Assembly: GCA_032622095.1 (NCBI GenBank)
Contig: CP136063.1
Location: 39,222,106-39,286,105 of the forward strand
Reading direction: 5' to 3'
DNA length: 64,000 nucleotides
Source of the DNA: Siphonodentalium dalli
Taxonomy: Eukaryota > Mollusca > Scaphopoda > Gadilida > Siphonodentaliidae
In this document: one piece after another, positions 29,124 through 41,481 of the stretch
Position numbering within the stretch: the first letter of the stretch is position 1
Layout of the letters: each line of letters opens with the position of its first letter
Notes under the pieces: model-generated
The model's input: the letters and a program-made list of their open reading frames with translations, nothing else
Databases searched by the model: none
What the model was told of the DNA's origin: nothing
Position numbers and translations under genes: made by a program

Positions 29124-29998
29124 TTAAAGGTGGATTATCTCTTTTAAACATGTTTTATATAGTTACCGGGGTATAAAATATTATATCTGAATTGAACACT
29201 CCTGTCCAGAAATGCTTCTATCGATTAATATTCATTTTATTTCGAATATTTTCTAGTCTAAAAACGTGTAGTTGTTTAGCTAACGAAGAATAGTGGTTAC
29301 TGTTAACAGAGACCAGAAATTTTGTTGTACAATTTTGTCACAAATAAACGTTAAAGGTGGATTATCTCTTTGTAAACATGTCAATTTTGTCACAAATAAA
29401 CGATAATTATACTCATTATCGCTTATAACTATGGAACAAACCAATACAAACAATCAATCTGGGACATTTGACTTTCGTTGCGTAACCACAGTAACAGCCC
29501 AGTGTTCTATATCGCAATATGGTATCATCCGAATGGTCTGTTCTAAAAATAGACACATAAACGGTCCCAATTAAATATTCGAAATAAAATCAATATTAAT
29601 TGATAGAAGCTTTTCCGGACAGGGGTCTTCAGTTCATATTTATTATTTTATACCCACGCAACTATTTAAAATTTGTTATTTAAAGAGATAATCCATCTTT
29701 AATTGTACTCATTATCACTTATAACTATGGAATAAAACAATACAAACAATCAATCTGGGACATTTGTCTTTCGGTGCGTAGACATGGGAACAACTCAGTG
29801 CTCTATATCGCAATCTGGTATACTCCTAATGGTCTGTTCTAAAAATAGACACATAAACAGTCCCGATTAAATATTCTAAATAAAATCAATATTAATTGAT
29901 AGAAGCTTTTCCGGACAGGGGTCTCCAGTTCATATTTATTATTTTATACCCACGCAACTATTTAAAATCTGTTATTTAAAGAGATAATCCATCTTTAA
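29124..29998. mobile_element. Compound TTAA MITE: broken, partly tripled copy
   Basis: A left half (29,124-29,350) is followed by a fresh tip TTAAAGGTGGATTATCTC (29,351), then the interior and right end to TTAA (29,699-29,702), then another right half ending TTAA at 29,995-29,998. This points to repeated insertion or recombination between copies. Confidence 0.75.
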
Positions 29999-30680
29999 TC
30001 CAGAGATGGCGAATGCCTCACAATCTTCCATTTGGGGGGGGGGGGGGTAAATCTATTTTGAAATTGTCCCATATAATTATGTCACCAAATTAGATTGAAG
30101 GGTCACTCTCACCATAACAAGTGCTGAGTGGTACACGGGATTTGAAAATGTGTTGAAGGGTATACAGGATTTGAAATGTCGTTCTACATGACGGTTAGTT
30201 TTCTTAACTACCATGATTTTTGTTAGAGAATAATTGTTTACGTTCCAATGAACATTAAAATGAACTGAAAACAAACTGCTAGTGGGCACCAGACTTTCAG
30301 AAACACAGTTTAAGTATCGATGTCAAGCCCTGTGTACCCTTCAGCACATTGCCAATCCTGTGTACACTTCAGCACTTGTTTTTGGTACGAGTGACCCCTT
30401 CATCCTTACTTCACGTTAAACCAGACAATTAGATTCAGCATATATATACACACCACATAATCGAAGTCTGAATATATAAGTTATATGTTCGGAGGAAATT
30501 GACAGCAAAAAAATGTTTACTTAGGTGACTCTCCCCGACACCACACTGCATACCAGACAGTATTCAATACCAATCTAATTTGGTTACATAATTATATGGG
30601 ACAATTTCGAAATAGATTTAATAAAATTAAAAAATATATATATATATAAGATTGTGAGGCATTCGCCATATCTGGGTTAA
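29995..30680. mobile_element. TTAA-flanked foldback element, 686 bp (third TTAA family)
   Basis: TTAA at 29,995 and 30,677. The ends TCCAGAGATGGCGAATGCC and, inverted, CCCAGATATGGCGAATGCC begin arms of about 100 bp that also share TCACAATCTT and AATTGTCCCATATAATTATG. The left arm contains a G run of about 14. The interior holds the second copy of the 28.9-kb local repeat. Confidence 0.75.
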
Positions 30681-31108
30681 ATCTGTTCCGACCAGACACA
30701 TGGTATAGCATAGGTGTCTCTGTACACATCGACCAGATGATTAATCGTACTCGTCTATAAATATGGATCGCAGCGTTATATGATATCCTACACATAGGTA
30801 AAATCGACAATTGCGACAACCAGCATATTTTGATTGAAAATTTATAAGCGAGAAGCACCCACTCGACTACCTGTAAATTGTGTGGGGATAATTTTCTTGT
30901 CAATTGCGATCATTGTTTGTGTTTTATAACCTTAAACCGGCAACTAAACCATATAATTCGGCGGTTCAGCTAAACCTGGTTTAAGGAAACTAAACCTGGG
31001 ATGACGAATCCGTCTTTTCTGGGACCGCGGTTTACATGGATGGAGCTGTACATAATATGATATTAATATCGATTGACAGCGTGTCTATATAGTGATAGTG
31101 GCAGCTTG
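30681..31108. repeat. Segmental duplicate, copy B (partner of 4,088-4,556)
   Basis: About 430 bp of clear homology to 4,088-4,510, interrupted at 31,109 by a LINE fragment and resuming at 31,964. Confidence 0.8.
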
Positions 31109-31963
31109 ATTTGTTTTTATTTGAACAAGAAAAAAAACAGCAACATACATAACATGTGTGATACAATTTAAACATGCAAGTATAATATAGGTACAACATG
31201 ATTCAATAATATATATGGTATGTAATATACGTTCAGTTTAACTGAAATCACTGGTTCTTTTTTAAGAGGAAAGAAAGGGTATATGTATATATTAAACATA
31301 TATAAGGATAGTTAATAAGATATACAAAATGAATATAGTTGGGAGAAAATAGCGTCTTTACATGAATTCATTGATAAAAGTAAAATTGTGGTTTTGTATG
31401 CAAAACAACTTAGTTGTATTTTAATGTGGGGTTCATGTTCAAGCTAAAAGTTTAATCCGTATAAGGAAATGTGAATCTCACATATGTTTTGTCGAGTTTT
31501 TTGCATCGTTTGAATATATACATGTATAATTGAAAACAACATGTTAGTACTCTGGCCAAATACGAGTAATTGTGCATGAAATATCGCACATGATCATGTA
31601 CGAACTAAATACTTGAACAGTACATGGTGACCATATATATTCATGAGCACGTTTGAATACCAAGCGATTTGGATTAACGAAATATATACCGTAGATATAT
31701 ATACATTATTTGCCTAGTAAACCCTTCCATTTAGACCAGCGACTTTCAAAGTTAGTATGTCTGCAGTTACTATAGTAACTTGTCTTTTCAATATTATAAT
31801 AAAATCGTATTTCTGCTTTTATACTTGGTAATGTGGGTAATTTATTTTTGAGTTTTGATCTATATATATTGTATTTGATTATTGTAAGGACAATTGATAA
31901 AAGTGGTTCAATTTCTCCTGTTGTACCGTGGTCAAGTATGATCAGATTTGGGGGTCAGGTCTA
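31109..31963 (-). mobile_element. 5'-truncated LINE fragment with a 16-bp target duplication
   Basis: Flanked by TGATAGTGGCAGCTTG at 31,093-31,108 and 31,964-31,979, the length expected for target-primed retrotransposition. On the minus strand 31,735-31,930 reads like the C-terminal tail of a LINE ORF2, with short recognisable pieces KNKLPTLPSIKAEIRFYYNI and FESRW. The low-coordinate end, which is the 3' end, has an A-rich tail (AAATAAAAACAAAT). About 855 bp remain and the reverse transcriptase is missing. Confidence 0.7.
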
Positions 31964-32430
31964 TGATAGTGGCAGCTTGGTATCTTCATGTCACAATTGA
32001 TTCATTGTCACACGTTATCACATTGATTCGTTATCACAGTTAGCGTTACATATGGTATATCTCTTTGAAAGTAAGTATTATATAGTTACCGGGGTATAAC
32101 ATATTATATATGAATCGAATACCCCTGTACGGAAATGCTTCTATCGATTAAAGGTGGTTTATCTCTTTAAATAACACATTTTAAATAGTTGCGTGGTTAT
32201 AAAATAATCAATATGAACTGAAGACCCATGTCCGGAAAGGCTTCTATCAACTAATATTGATTTAATTTAGAATATTTTATTGGGCCGTTTATCTGTCTAA
32301 TTTTAGAACAGACCATTCGGGTGATACCATATAGCGATGGAGAGCATTATGCTGTTTCTATAGTTACGTACCGAATGTCAAATGTCCCAGATTGATTGGT
32401 TGTATTGTTTTATTCCATAATTATAAGCGA
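31964..32430. mobile_element. Remainder of segmental duplicate plus two MITE fragments
   Basis: 31,964-32,045 completes segmental copy B. 32,045-32,147 is a single, unexpanded copy of the MITE tip (GGTATATCTCTTTGAAAG to ACCCCTGTACGGAAATGC). From TTAA (32,148) a second MITE copy starts and is cut near 32,430. Confidence 0.75.
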
Positions 32431-32449
32431 TTATTTGTAATATAATACG

Positions 32450-34025
32450 TAAGCGTAATTTGCGCACAGCTTGTTACTGTTCATGGTATTATCGGATGAA
32501 TTTTTATCATTAGAAGGATTTGATGATAAATCCTAACGGGACACAAGAACATACCATATGCAATGTATGTAAATAATCACATATAACGTAAATGTTGATG
32601 TTTAGCCTGCCTGTGTAATACGAGTCTCAGCTGTTTGGCCCTCGACGCAGTCCTGTTTGGAAATTTGAGCGCCAATATACATGTAGGTTGTAACGTCATG
32701 ATGTACGTCTTGATGCCATGAGACCGTTACTGGTTTCCACACAAAGTTATCTTAAAAGGACTGCGATCTTTCAATCAGAACTTATAGTTTCCGTTTGTCG
32801 GCTTTGAATTTTAAGAATATTTATTCAATCTTTTAGGCGGAGATGCTATTAAAAATGGAAGATCAATCTAAACGGCCAGTAAGGCCCCTAGAATCCTCTT
32901 CCGGGACAAATTTGTTTTTAATCAATTCTATAAAATATGTAAACAAAACTTTTACATGCAATTTTCCTTTTTTGTTAACCAGAGCTTTGGTTTAATTTAC
33001 ATTCAATTTTTAAAATATCTTTGGCTTTATGAGCATGTTGTTCCTACATATGATGATATATAGCTAACATTTGCCGGAACAAAGTTGTTTATGTTTGGCC
33101 TGGAGCATTTTGCCCAACTCGACACATTTCGAGGTGGTATTAATCAATGCAAAATAATTTTGTACTCGGCTGACCTTTGAGCTATGAATAAGTTATCTAT
33201 TTTAGGTAAGTTCAATCTATTTTAAGATTGGGCTAAAAAAGTAGATTAGTATATCTCATATCCACAAACGTATACCCTAGGTCGCAGGAGAGCGGGCGCT
33301 ATAATTAACGTTTATTTGTGACAAAATTACGCACTAAAATTTCTTACTAACCACAACTACACCTTTTTAGACCAGAAAATATTCGAAATAAAATTAATAT
33401 TAATCGATAGAAGCATTTCCGGACAGGAGCCGTCAACAAGGATATAATATGTTATACCACGGTAACTATATAATACATGGTTACAAAGAGATCATCCACC
33501 TTTAACAGAGACCAGAATATTTTTGTAATTATTTTCCCAAATAAACGTTGATTAGACTCATTATCGCTTATAACTATGTTTTGTTTACATATTTCATAGC
33601 ATTATTTAAAATATTTGCCCCGAAGGAGGAATCTAGCAACCTTACTGGCCATTTATTATCTTTCAAGTCCGACAAACGGAAACTATAAGTTCCGATTGAA
33701 AGATCGCAGAGTAATTTTAAGATTGCTTCTTGGGAAACCAGTAAAGGCATCATGACATCAAGACGCACATCATGATTCACTACCTTCACCGGCGCGCAAA
33801 ATTCCAGACAGGACTGTTTCGTTGGCAAGACAGCTGAGACTCGTATTACAGGACAGGCTAAACATCCACATTTACGTTATATGTTATTATTTACACACAT
33901 TGTATATATAATTTTCTTGTGTCCCGTTGTTCTTTTAGGGTTTATCATTAAATCCTTCTATAAAGATAAAAGTTTATCCGATAATCCCTTGAACAAGCGG
34001 ACACAAATTACGTTTACGTAAATGA
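32450..34025. repeat. Large imperfect inverted repeat, arms of about 450-490 bp
   Basis: The left arm (32,450-32,945) and inverted right arm (33,575-34,025) share TACGTAARCGTAATTTG, TTTATCATTAGAAGGATTT-like, GTTTAGCCTG, AATACGAGTCTCAGCTGT, TTATAGTTTCCGTTTGTCGG and ATATGTAAACAAAAC. The arms have diverged substantially. The centre holds unrelated DNA and MITE pieces (33,297-33,577). Confidence 0.75.
33574..33828 (-). CDS. Coding-looking fragment in the inverted-repeat arm, unknown function
   Basis: An 84-residue minus-strand frame contains stretches such as VSQEAILKLLCDLSIGTYSF and RLLDSSFGANILNNAMKYVN, of balanced composition and no low complexity. The corresponding left-arm sequence (32,640-32,945) has stops and a substituted middle, so that copy is dead. 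I do not recognise the family. It may be a host-gene exon captured in an element, or a chance frame. Confidence 0.3.
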   Translation of the reverse strand: MPTKQSCLEFCAPVKVVNHDVRLDVMMPLLVSQEAILKLLCDLSIGTYSFRLSDLKDNKWPVRLLDSSFGANILNNAMKYVNKT

Positions 34026-34318
34026 TCATATTAAAGGAGTACAAACAATCAATTTGGAACATTTGACATTCGGAGCCTAACTATAGGAACACCTACTGAT
34101 CTCTATCGCTATACGATATCGCCTAAACGGTCTATTCTAAAAATAGACACATAAAGTATCCCACTTTATCATCTCATTTCATAATAAAATATTCGAAATA
34201 AAATCAATATTAATTGATAGAAGCGTTTCCGGGGGCAGAGATTTCCAAATAGTACGCATTATTTCATACCCAGGAAATTATTTTAAATTTATTATTTAAA
34301 GAGATAATCCATATTTAA
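34026..34318. mobile_element. Right half of a TTAA MITE
   Basis: From ACAAACAATCAATTTGGAAC to AAAGAGATAATCCATATTTAA, matching the right half of the family and ending in TTAA immediately before the 48-bp minisatellite. Confidence 0.75.
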
Positions 34319-37300
34319 TTGATGGCGTGACGATAATCATTTTACCAGCCTGTTTGTGGTCCGCCTGGTAACTCGTTAGCTTGATCATTTTATCAGCCTG
34401 TTTGTGGTCCGCCTGGTAACTCGGTAGCTTGATCATTTTATCAGCCTGTTTGTGGTCCGCCTGGTAACTCGGTAGATTGATCATTTTACCAGCCTGTTTG
34501 TGGTCCGCCTGGTAACTCGGTAGCTTGATCATTTTATCAGCCTGTTTGTGGTCCGCCTGGTAACTCGGTAGATTGATCATTTTACCAGCCTGTTTGTGGT
34601 CCGCCTGGTAACTCGGTAGCTTGATCATTTTATCAGCCTGTTTGTGGTCCGCCTGGTAACTCGGTAGATTGATCATTTTACCAGCCTGTTTGTGGTCCGC
34701 CTGGTAACTCGGTAGCTTGATCATTTTATCAGCCTGTTTGTGGTCCGCCTGGTAACAAGGTAGATTGATCATTTTACCAGCCTGTTTGTGGTCCGCCTGG
34801 TAACTAGATAGCTTGATCATTTTACCAGCCTGTTTGTGGTCCGCCTGGTAACTCGGTAGCTTGATCATTTTATCAGCCTGTTTGTGGTCCGCCTGGTAAC
34901 TCGGTAGATTGATCATTTTACCAGCCTGTTTGTGGTCCGCCTGGTAACTCGGTAGCTTGATCATTTTACCAGCCTGTTTGTGGTCCGCCTGGTAACTCGG
35001 TAGCTTGATCATTTTATCAGCCTGTTTGTGGTCCGCCTGGTAACTCGGTAGCTTGATCATTTTATCAGCCTGTTTGTGGTCCGCCTGGTAACAAGGTAGA
35101 TTGATCATTTTACCAGCCTGTTTGTGGTCCGCCTGGTAACTCGGTAGCTTGATCATTTTATCAGCCTGTTTGTGGTCCGCCTGGTAACTCGGTAGCTTGA
35201 TCATTTTATCAGCCTGTTTGTGGTCCGCCTGGTAACTCGGTAGCTTGATCATTTTATCAGCCTGTTTGTGGTCCGCCTGGTAACTCGGTAGATTGATCAT
35301 TTTACCAGCCTGTTTGTGGTCCGCCTGGTAACTCGGTAGCTTGATCATTTTACCAGCCTGTTTGTGGTCCGCCTGGTAACTCGGTAGCTTGATCATTTTA
35401 TCAGCCTGTTTGTGGTCCGCCTGGTAACTCGGTAGATTGATCATTTTACCAGCCTGTTTGTGGTCCGCCTGGTAACTCGGTAGCTTGATCATTTTACCAG
35501 CCTGTTTGTGGTCCGCCTGGTAACTCGGTAGCTTGATCATTTTATCAGCCTGTTTGTGGTCCGCCTGGTAACTCGGTAGATTGATCATTTTACCAGCCTG
35601 TTTGTGGTCCGCCTGGTAACTCGGTAGCATGATCATTTTACCAGCCTGTTTGTGGTCCGCCTGGTAACTCGGTAGCTTGATCATTTTACCAGCCTGTTTG
35701 TGGTCCGCCTGGTAACTCGGTAGCTTGATCATTTTATCAGCCTGTTTGTGGTCCGCCTGGTAACTCGGTAGCTTGATCATTTTACCAGCCTGTTTGTGGT
35801 CCGCCTGGTAACTCGGTAGCTTGATCATTTTACCAGCCTGTTTGTGGTCCGCCTGGTAACTCGGTAGCTTGATCATTTTATCAGCCTGTTTGTGGTCCGC
35901 CTGGTAACTCGGTAGCTTGATCATTTTACCAGCCTGTTTGTGGTCCGCCTGGTAACTCGGTAGCTTGATCATTTTACCAGCCTGTTTGTGGTCCGCCTGG
36001 TAACTCGGTAGCTTGATCATTTTACCAGCCTGTTTGTGGTCCGCCTGGTAACTCGGTAGCTTGATCATTTTACCAGCCTGTTTGTGGTCCGCCTGGTAAC
36101 TCGGTAGCTTGATCATTTTACCAGCCTGTTTGTGGTCCGCCTGGTAACTCGGTAGCTTGATCATTTTATCAGCCTGTTTGTGGTCCGCCTGGTAACTCGG
36201 TAGATTGATCATTTTACCAGCCTGTTTGTGGTCCGCCTGGTAACTCGGTAGCTTGATCATTTTACCAGCCTGTTTGTGGTCCGCCTGGTAACTCGGTAGC
36301 TTGATCATTTTATCAGCCTGTTTGTGGTCCGCCTGGTAACTCGGTAGATTGATCATTTTACCAGCCTGTTTGTGGTCCGCCTGGTAACTCGGTAGCTTGA
36401 TCATTTTACCAGCCTGTTTGTGGTCCGCCTGGTAACTCGGTAGCTTGATCATTTTATCAGCCTGTTTGTGGTCCGCCTGGTAACTCGGTAGATTGATCAT
36501 TTTACCAGCCTGTTTGTGGTCCGCCTGGTAACTCGGTAGCTTGATCATTTTATCAGCCTGTTTGTGGTCCGCCTGGTAACTCGGTAGATTGATCATTTTA
36601 CCAGCCTGTTTGTGGTCCGCCTGGTAACTCGGTAGCTTGATCATTTTACCAGCCTGTTTGTGGTCCGCCTGGTAACTCGGTAGCTTGATCATTTTATCAG
36701 CCTGTTTGTGGTCCGCCTGGTAACTCGGTAGATTGATCATTTTACCAGCCTGTTTGTGGTCCGCCTGGTAACTCGGTAGCTTGATCATTTTACCAGCCTG
36801 TTTGTGGTCCGCCTGGTAACTCGGTAGCTTGATCATTTTATCAGCCTGTTTGTGGTCCGCCTGGTAACTCGGTAGCTTGATCATTTTATCAGCCTGTTTG
36901 TGGTCCGCCTGGTAACAAGGTAGATTGATCATTTTACCAGCCTGTTTGTGGTCCGCCTGGTAACTCGGTAGCTTGATCATTTTATCAGCCTGTTTGTGGT
37001 CCGCCTGGTAACTCGGTAGATTGATCATTTTATCAGCCTGTTTGTGGTCCGCCTGGTAACTCGGTAGCTTGATCATTTTATCAGCCTGTTTGTGGTCCGC
37101 CTGGTAACTAGATAGCTTGATCATTTTACCAGCCTGTTTGTGGTCCGCCTGGTAACTCGGTAGCTTGATCATTTTATCAGCCTGTTTGTGGTCCGCTTGG
37201 TAACTCGGTAGATTGATCATTTTACCAGCCTGTTTGTGGTCCGCCTGGTAACTCGGTAGCTTGATCATTTTATCAGCCTGTTTGTGGTCCGCCTGGTAAC

Positions 37301-37740
37301 AAGGTAGATTGATCATTTTATCAGCCTGTTTGTGGTCCGCCTGGTAACTAGATAGCTTGATCATTTTATCAGCCTGTTTGTGGTCCGCCTGGTAACAAGG
37401 TAGATTGATCATTTTATCAGCCTGTTTGTGGTCCGCCTGGTAACTCGGTAGCTTGATCATTTTATCAGCCTGTTTGTGGTCCGCCTGGTAACTCGGTAGC
37501 TTGATCATTTTATCAGCCTGTTTGTGGTCCGCCTGGTAACAAGGTAGATTGATCATTTTACCAGCCTGTTTGTGGTCCGCCTGGTAACTCGGTAGCTTGA
37601 TCATTTTATCAGCCTGTTTGTGGTCCGCCTGGTAACAAGGTAGATTGATCATTTTATCAGCCTGTTTGTGGTCCGCCTGGTAAGTGGGTAGATTGATCAT
37701 TTTATCAGCGTGTTTGTGGTCCGCCTGGTAACTAGATAGA
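34319..37740 (-). repeat. 48-bp minisatellite, about 71 copies, with a 1,134-codon open frame
   Basis: The unit of exactly 48 bp (16 codons) reads MIKLPSYQADHKQADK on the minus strand. The frame 34,296-37,700 has no stop across about 70 units. The alternatives N/K at position 3, S/C at 6 and D/G at 15 come from a few nucleotide variants (CTTGATC/ATTGATC, TTATC/TTACC, ACTCGG/ACAAGG) that alternate in higher-order blocks. There is no signal peptide, no promoter-proximal exon and no unique C-terminus beyond IVTPSIKYGLSL, which lies in MITE-flank sequence. Divisibility by three plus recent amplification explains the openness. Coding is possible but unsupported. Confidence 0.85.
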
Positions 37741-38700
37741 TTGGTTTCATGTTCATCTCATCCAATCAGCTATCCACCGATAACAAACGACGCACGAGAC
37801 GCGGTTAGGATGGACCGTCGATGTAGGTTTAAACCAGGTTTAAACTCAGAGGTTTAAATTGGAGATGTGGATTCCAGCATATAACTTTGAACAATCAAAG
37901 CAAGGAATATATTTATTGTTCTTCAATAATCTACTTTGTAGTAGGGATGATCATATATCGAGCTTACATGCATTTTTGTGACTATTGTCAGCTGATATTG
38001 AAAACAAGAAATTCAATTAATTGAGGAAAAACACCCACTGTCCTGAGTGGTATTGATAAGCTATTGGAAGGTCATCGGGAATGACAGTATAAATGTCAAT
38101 TTAACTAAAGAAGGAGTATATTTACCCCAGAAGTATAGTATAATGATAGTAACATAGTATGAATGCGATACCATTCACAAAACAGTGTGAGCTAAACGTT
38201 TGTTTATATAGAGAATGTAAATCGTGAGCTATAAGCAATTTCAGACCGTGGCGATTTTTTAAGAGAGTTATTCGCGGTAATCCATTCAACACCGAAATCT
38301 TGAGAGGCGATGATTAGCAAATGATAAGAACATTTATGTTTTAAACAACATGGTGGCATTTCTAACCAAAGTTCAGTAAGTGGGGCGTTTCCTCGGTGTT
38401 GAGTGTGTTGCTTATTGCATAGTCTTTATGGTTATGTGGATGGAGTTATCATTAAACCTCACATCCATATATTGTTAGGTTATGTAGATGGAGTTATCAT
38501 TAAACCTCACATCAGTGTGTTGGGGTTTTTGTTTTGGACCTTGACTTGGGACCTTTGGTTTTGAACGCAGTTCACCTCACAAATGCGAGTACACCTAATA
38601 CACACATTTCTTATGTAGCTGTGTTTTCAACAGAGTTTTTCTCGGATAAGGTGATTTTGAAGCCTGATTACATTTCGAAATGTTGTCAGTTTTGTATCAT
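37741..38700. other. Non-coding; short duplication only
   Basis: GGAGTTATCATTAAACCTCACATC occurs twice about 55 bp apart (38,443 and 38,489). The rest shows no gene, and the small frame at 38,534-38,800 has no domain. Confidence 0.4.
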
Positions 38701-38814
38701 CTGCAGTGGAACTCGGCATGTTGAAGCAAAAGTTACAAGGCATTGTACGATTTCGGCATTATTAACTGAAGAGAAATACAGAATACAAATTAGCATTTAA
38801 TAGAACCGATATGA

Positions 38815-39785
38815 ATTTGTAGAGCGATAACGACCAATGTTGACATATTATGCATCACAACTCTACTGTTGCAACAAGCCTTTCATGGCTACTATTATAA
38901 AATGGGGGGAGGTCAGAATCTTAGTTATCTCTATATAATGCCAGAATAGTCAGTTATGAACTTCTATAGTGGTACAATGCAAATTAGAATCAAATGATAA
39001 AAAATATGTAGGTAACGCAACTATATTAATGAAAAGAAAAATAACAATTTGGTCCGGGATTAGATGTTGTGTTGGTTATATGGAGGAAAAGTGGGTTCAT
39101 ACCGTTGAACTGACAAAAATTAGTAGAGCAATAGTGACCAATGTTGCCATGTAATGATTTAATGCATCGCGACTGTACTGTAGCAGCAATGATATAAAAT
39201 TGGGGGGGGGGGTCTGAAATTATCTCTATCTCTATAAATGGCACCATAATTATATAGAAAGGAATGGCAATCGATATATGTATACGGTATAGTGGTAGCA
39301 TAGTTATACATGTAAGTATCAAACGATAAAATATGTTCGTAACACGACTATACCGATGAAAATAGTAAATAAATTGGGCCGGGATTAGAGGTTGGGTGGG
39401 TTATATGTGAATATGGGGTTCATACCAATTAACAGATATAAATTAGTAAAGCAATAAAGACCAATGTTGACAAAAATTCAAAGCAACTCTACTGTCGCGG
39501 GAAAACTATAAAATGGGGGGGGGGGTGTCTGAAATTATCTCCATTTCTATAGATGGTGCCATAATTTAAAGGAATAGCAAATGATGTAAGTATATAGTTA
39601 TATACCATAAAAATTAGTATCACATGATAACATATACACATAATATCTAATGCGACTACACTGATGGGGGGGGGGGGTACTACTAGTATATGGGGAAAAT
39701 ATGGGTTGGTACCGATAGACTGAAATAAATTTGTCGAGTGATAATGACCAATGGTGACGTATACGCGACTATACTGTCGCACAAT
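38815..39785. repeat. Four diverged tandem units of about 300 bp, each with a G run
   Basis: The motif GACCAATGTTGAC or its variants, followed by a CTGTACTGT-like stretch and then AAATGGGGGG with runs of 6-13 G, recurs near 38,830, 39,137, 39,460 and 39,745. Each unit continues through TATCTCTATMTCTATA and an ATATGTR(G/T)GTAAC region. Short ORFs on both strands fall within them. Confidence 0.65.
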
Positions 39786-41480
39786 TTGCCAAAAAGGCGA
39801 AAGATTAATGAATGTTACGAGACATGCATGTCATGTGTCAAAAGTTACTCAAAACTGTACTATATCACGATTTATATACATGTTGTATTAGGCTGTGGGG
39901 CAATTAAGTGAGTAGGTGATCAACTACAATGTAGAAGTCCCAAAAGCAAAAGATATCAGGTATAACTGGTCAAATATGGACCCTGGTGCCCAATATGGAG
40001 TAGCTCAGAAAACACTCGCAAGGCCCTAAAATAAAATAGGATTTCCCATTAAAATCGATTTATGTCGATAAAACTCTTATTGTTCAAAATTTTAAGCTGA
40101 GACTTCGTATGCTTATCTAGAATACTTACATAATCTTAATTTAACTAATTTTAACAAGCGATAGTCTTTTAGACTTGAGAAATAAATTTTGATTAAACAT
40201 CGATTTAAAAAAAAAAGTTAGGTCTAACTAAACAATTGTTAATAAAACGACTAATATCCAATTTATGAGGTTCGGACTTATAATACATGTGTAAAATACT
40301 TATCCGATCTTAAAATAACTGGATTGTGCAAGAAATAAGCTTTCAGACTCGAGAAATTGATTTTATTAGACTTGAAAAAAAAACGGAAAAAAAGACAAAA
40401 CAATTAACATAGGATTTCCACATTAAAATCGATTTATGTCGATAAAACTCTTATTTTTCAAAATTTTAAGCTTCGTGTGTCGGTGTGTATTACTTATATT
40501 TTCTTAAAATGATAGAGTCCAACACGTAGTTATGTTTTAGATGGAAGAAATTGAAATTTTTCGATGAGTCGAGAATTCGGAGAATGGCTGTCCTCGCTTG
40601 AACTCAGTGGCGGCGGGGATTCAAGGATCGAAATTTCACTTCATTTCAGCATCCGAGAATTCCTGAAATGCGTCATAGAAGCTCGCGTGTAAACACATCA
40701 ATGTATGCATACATGTAACTGAGACTATTCAAATTTAAATCCTACCGTCTGTCTTGTTATGAACACAAAATAAAGAGCCGATTTTATCTTCAAGCGAGCC
40801 TGAGCTGAGGCATGTACGATCTGATTTTGAAAAGGCGCCTTGTTTACGATGACGTCATTTCGCGCGCCGCTAACCAACTTAACCCTGTCCAGTTTCAACG
40901 GCATTTCAAATGGTTGAAATAAAAAAATTATCAAGTTCTAGCTCAACCTGAATCTAGTTACCCAATTGGCAGAAATACTTTAGCAGTACCTTTTAGTGTT
41001 ATCAGTTATAACTATAATTTTATTGACAATATGAGCTCAACATCATAATATGAAACTGTTTATGGCGGTGTTATCCAAACGTGTGCTTTGATAATGATTA
41101 TAATTTTATTTTGCGACCAAAGGTCAGTGTAGCTCAGCAGAAACGCATGGCCACTAGTTCAGTTCAGCACAAACGCATTGAGTCCTACGATTATAGTACA
41201 CCCACTGGACGCGGCTTCGCCGCTTCGGTCAGTGGATGAATAAACATTTAAGTAATTGCACGGGGAAAATCCATGGGTGTACTAGACGCAAATTCTACCA
41301 GATAAACATGTATACAACCATTTGGGATTACCTCACGTAGAAGGTCACTGCGGGTCAACCAGCTTGCCTTCGATATATGTACATGTATAGCACACAGATG
41401 ATTCTAACATGTCAAGAAAACGATAAAAAGTCTACTATATAACACAAGAGTTCCACAAATAGCCGCTAGGCTGTGTGTCG
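39786..41480. other. Non-coding; one duplicated block
   Basis: TTAAAATCGATTTATGTCGA and ATAAAACTCTTATTKTTCAAA occur at 40,050 and 40,422, a duplication about 370 bp apart. 41,203-41,237 can form a hairpin around CGCGGCTTCGCCGC with CCACTG/CAGTGG outer arms. No gene was recognised, including the frame at 40,725-40,934. Confidence 0.45.
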
Positions 41481-41481
41481 T

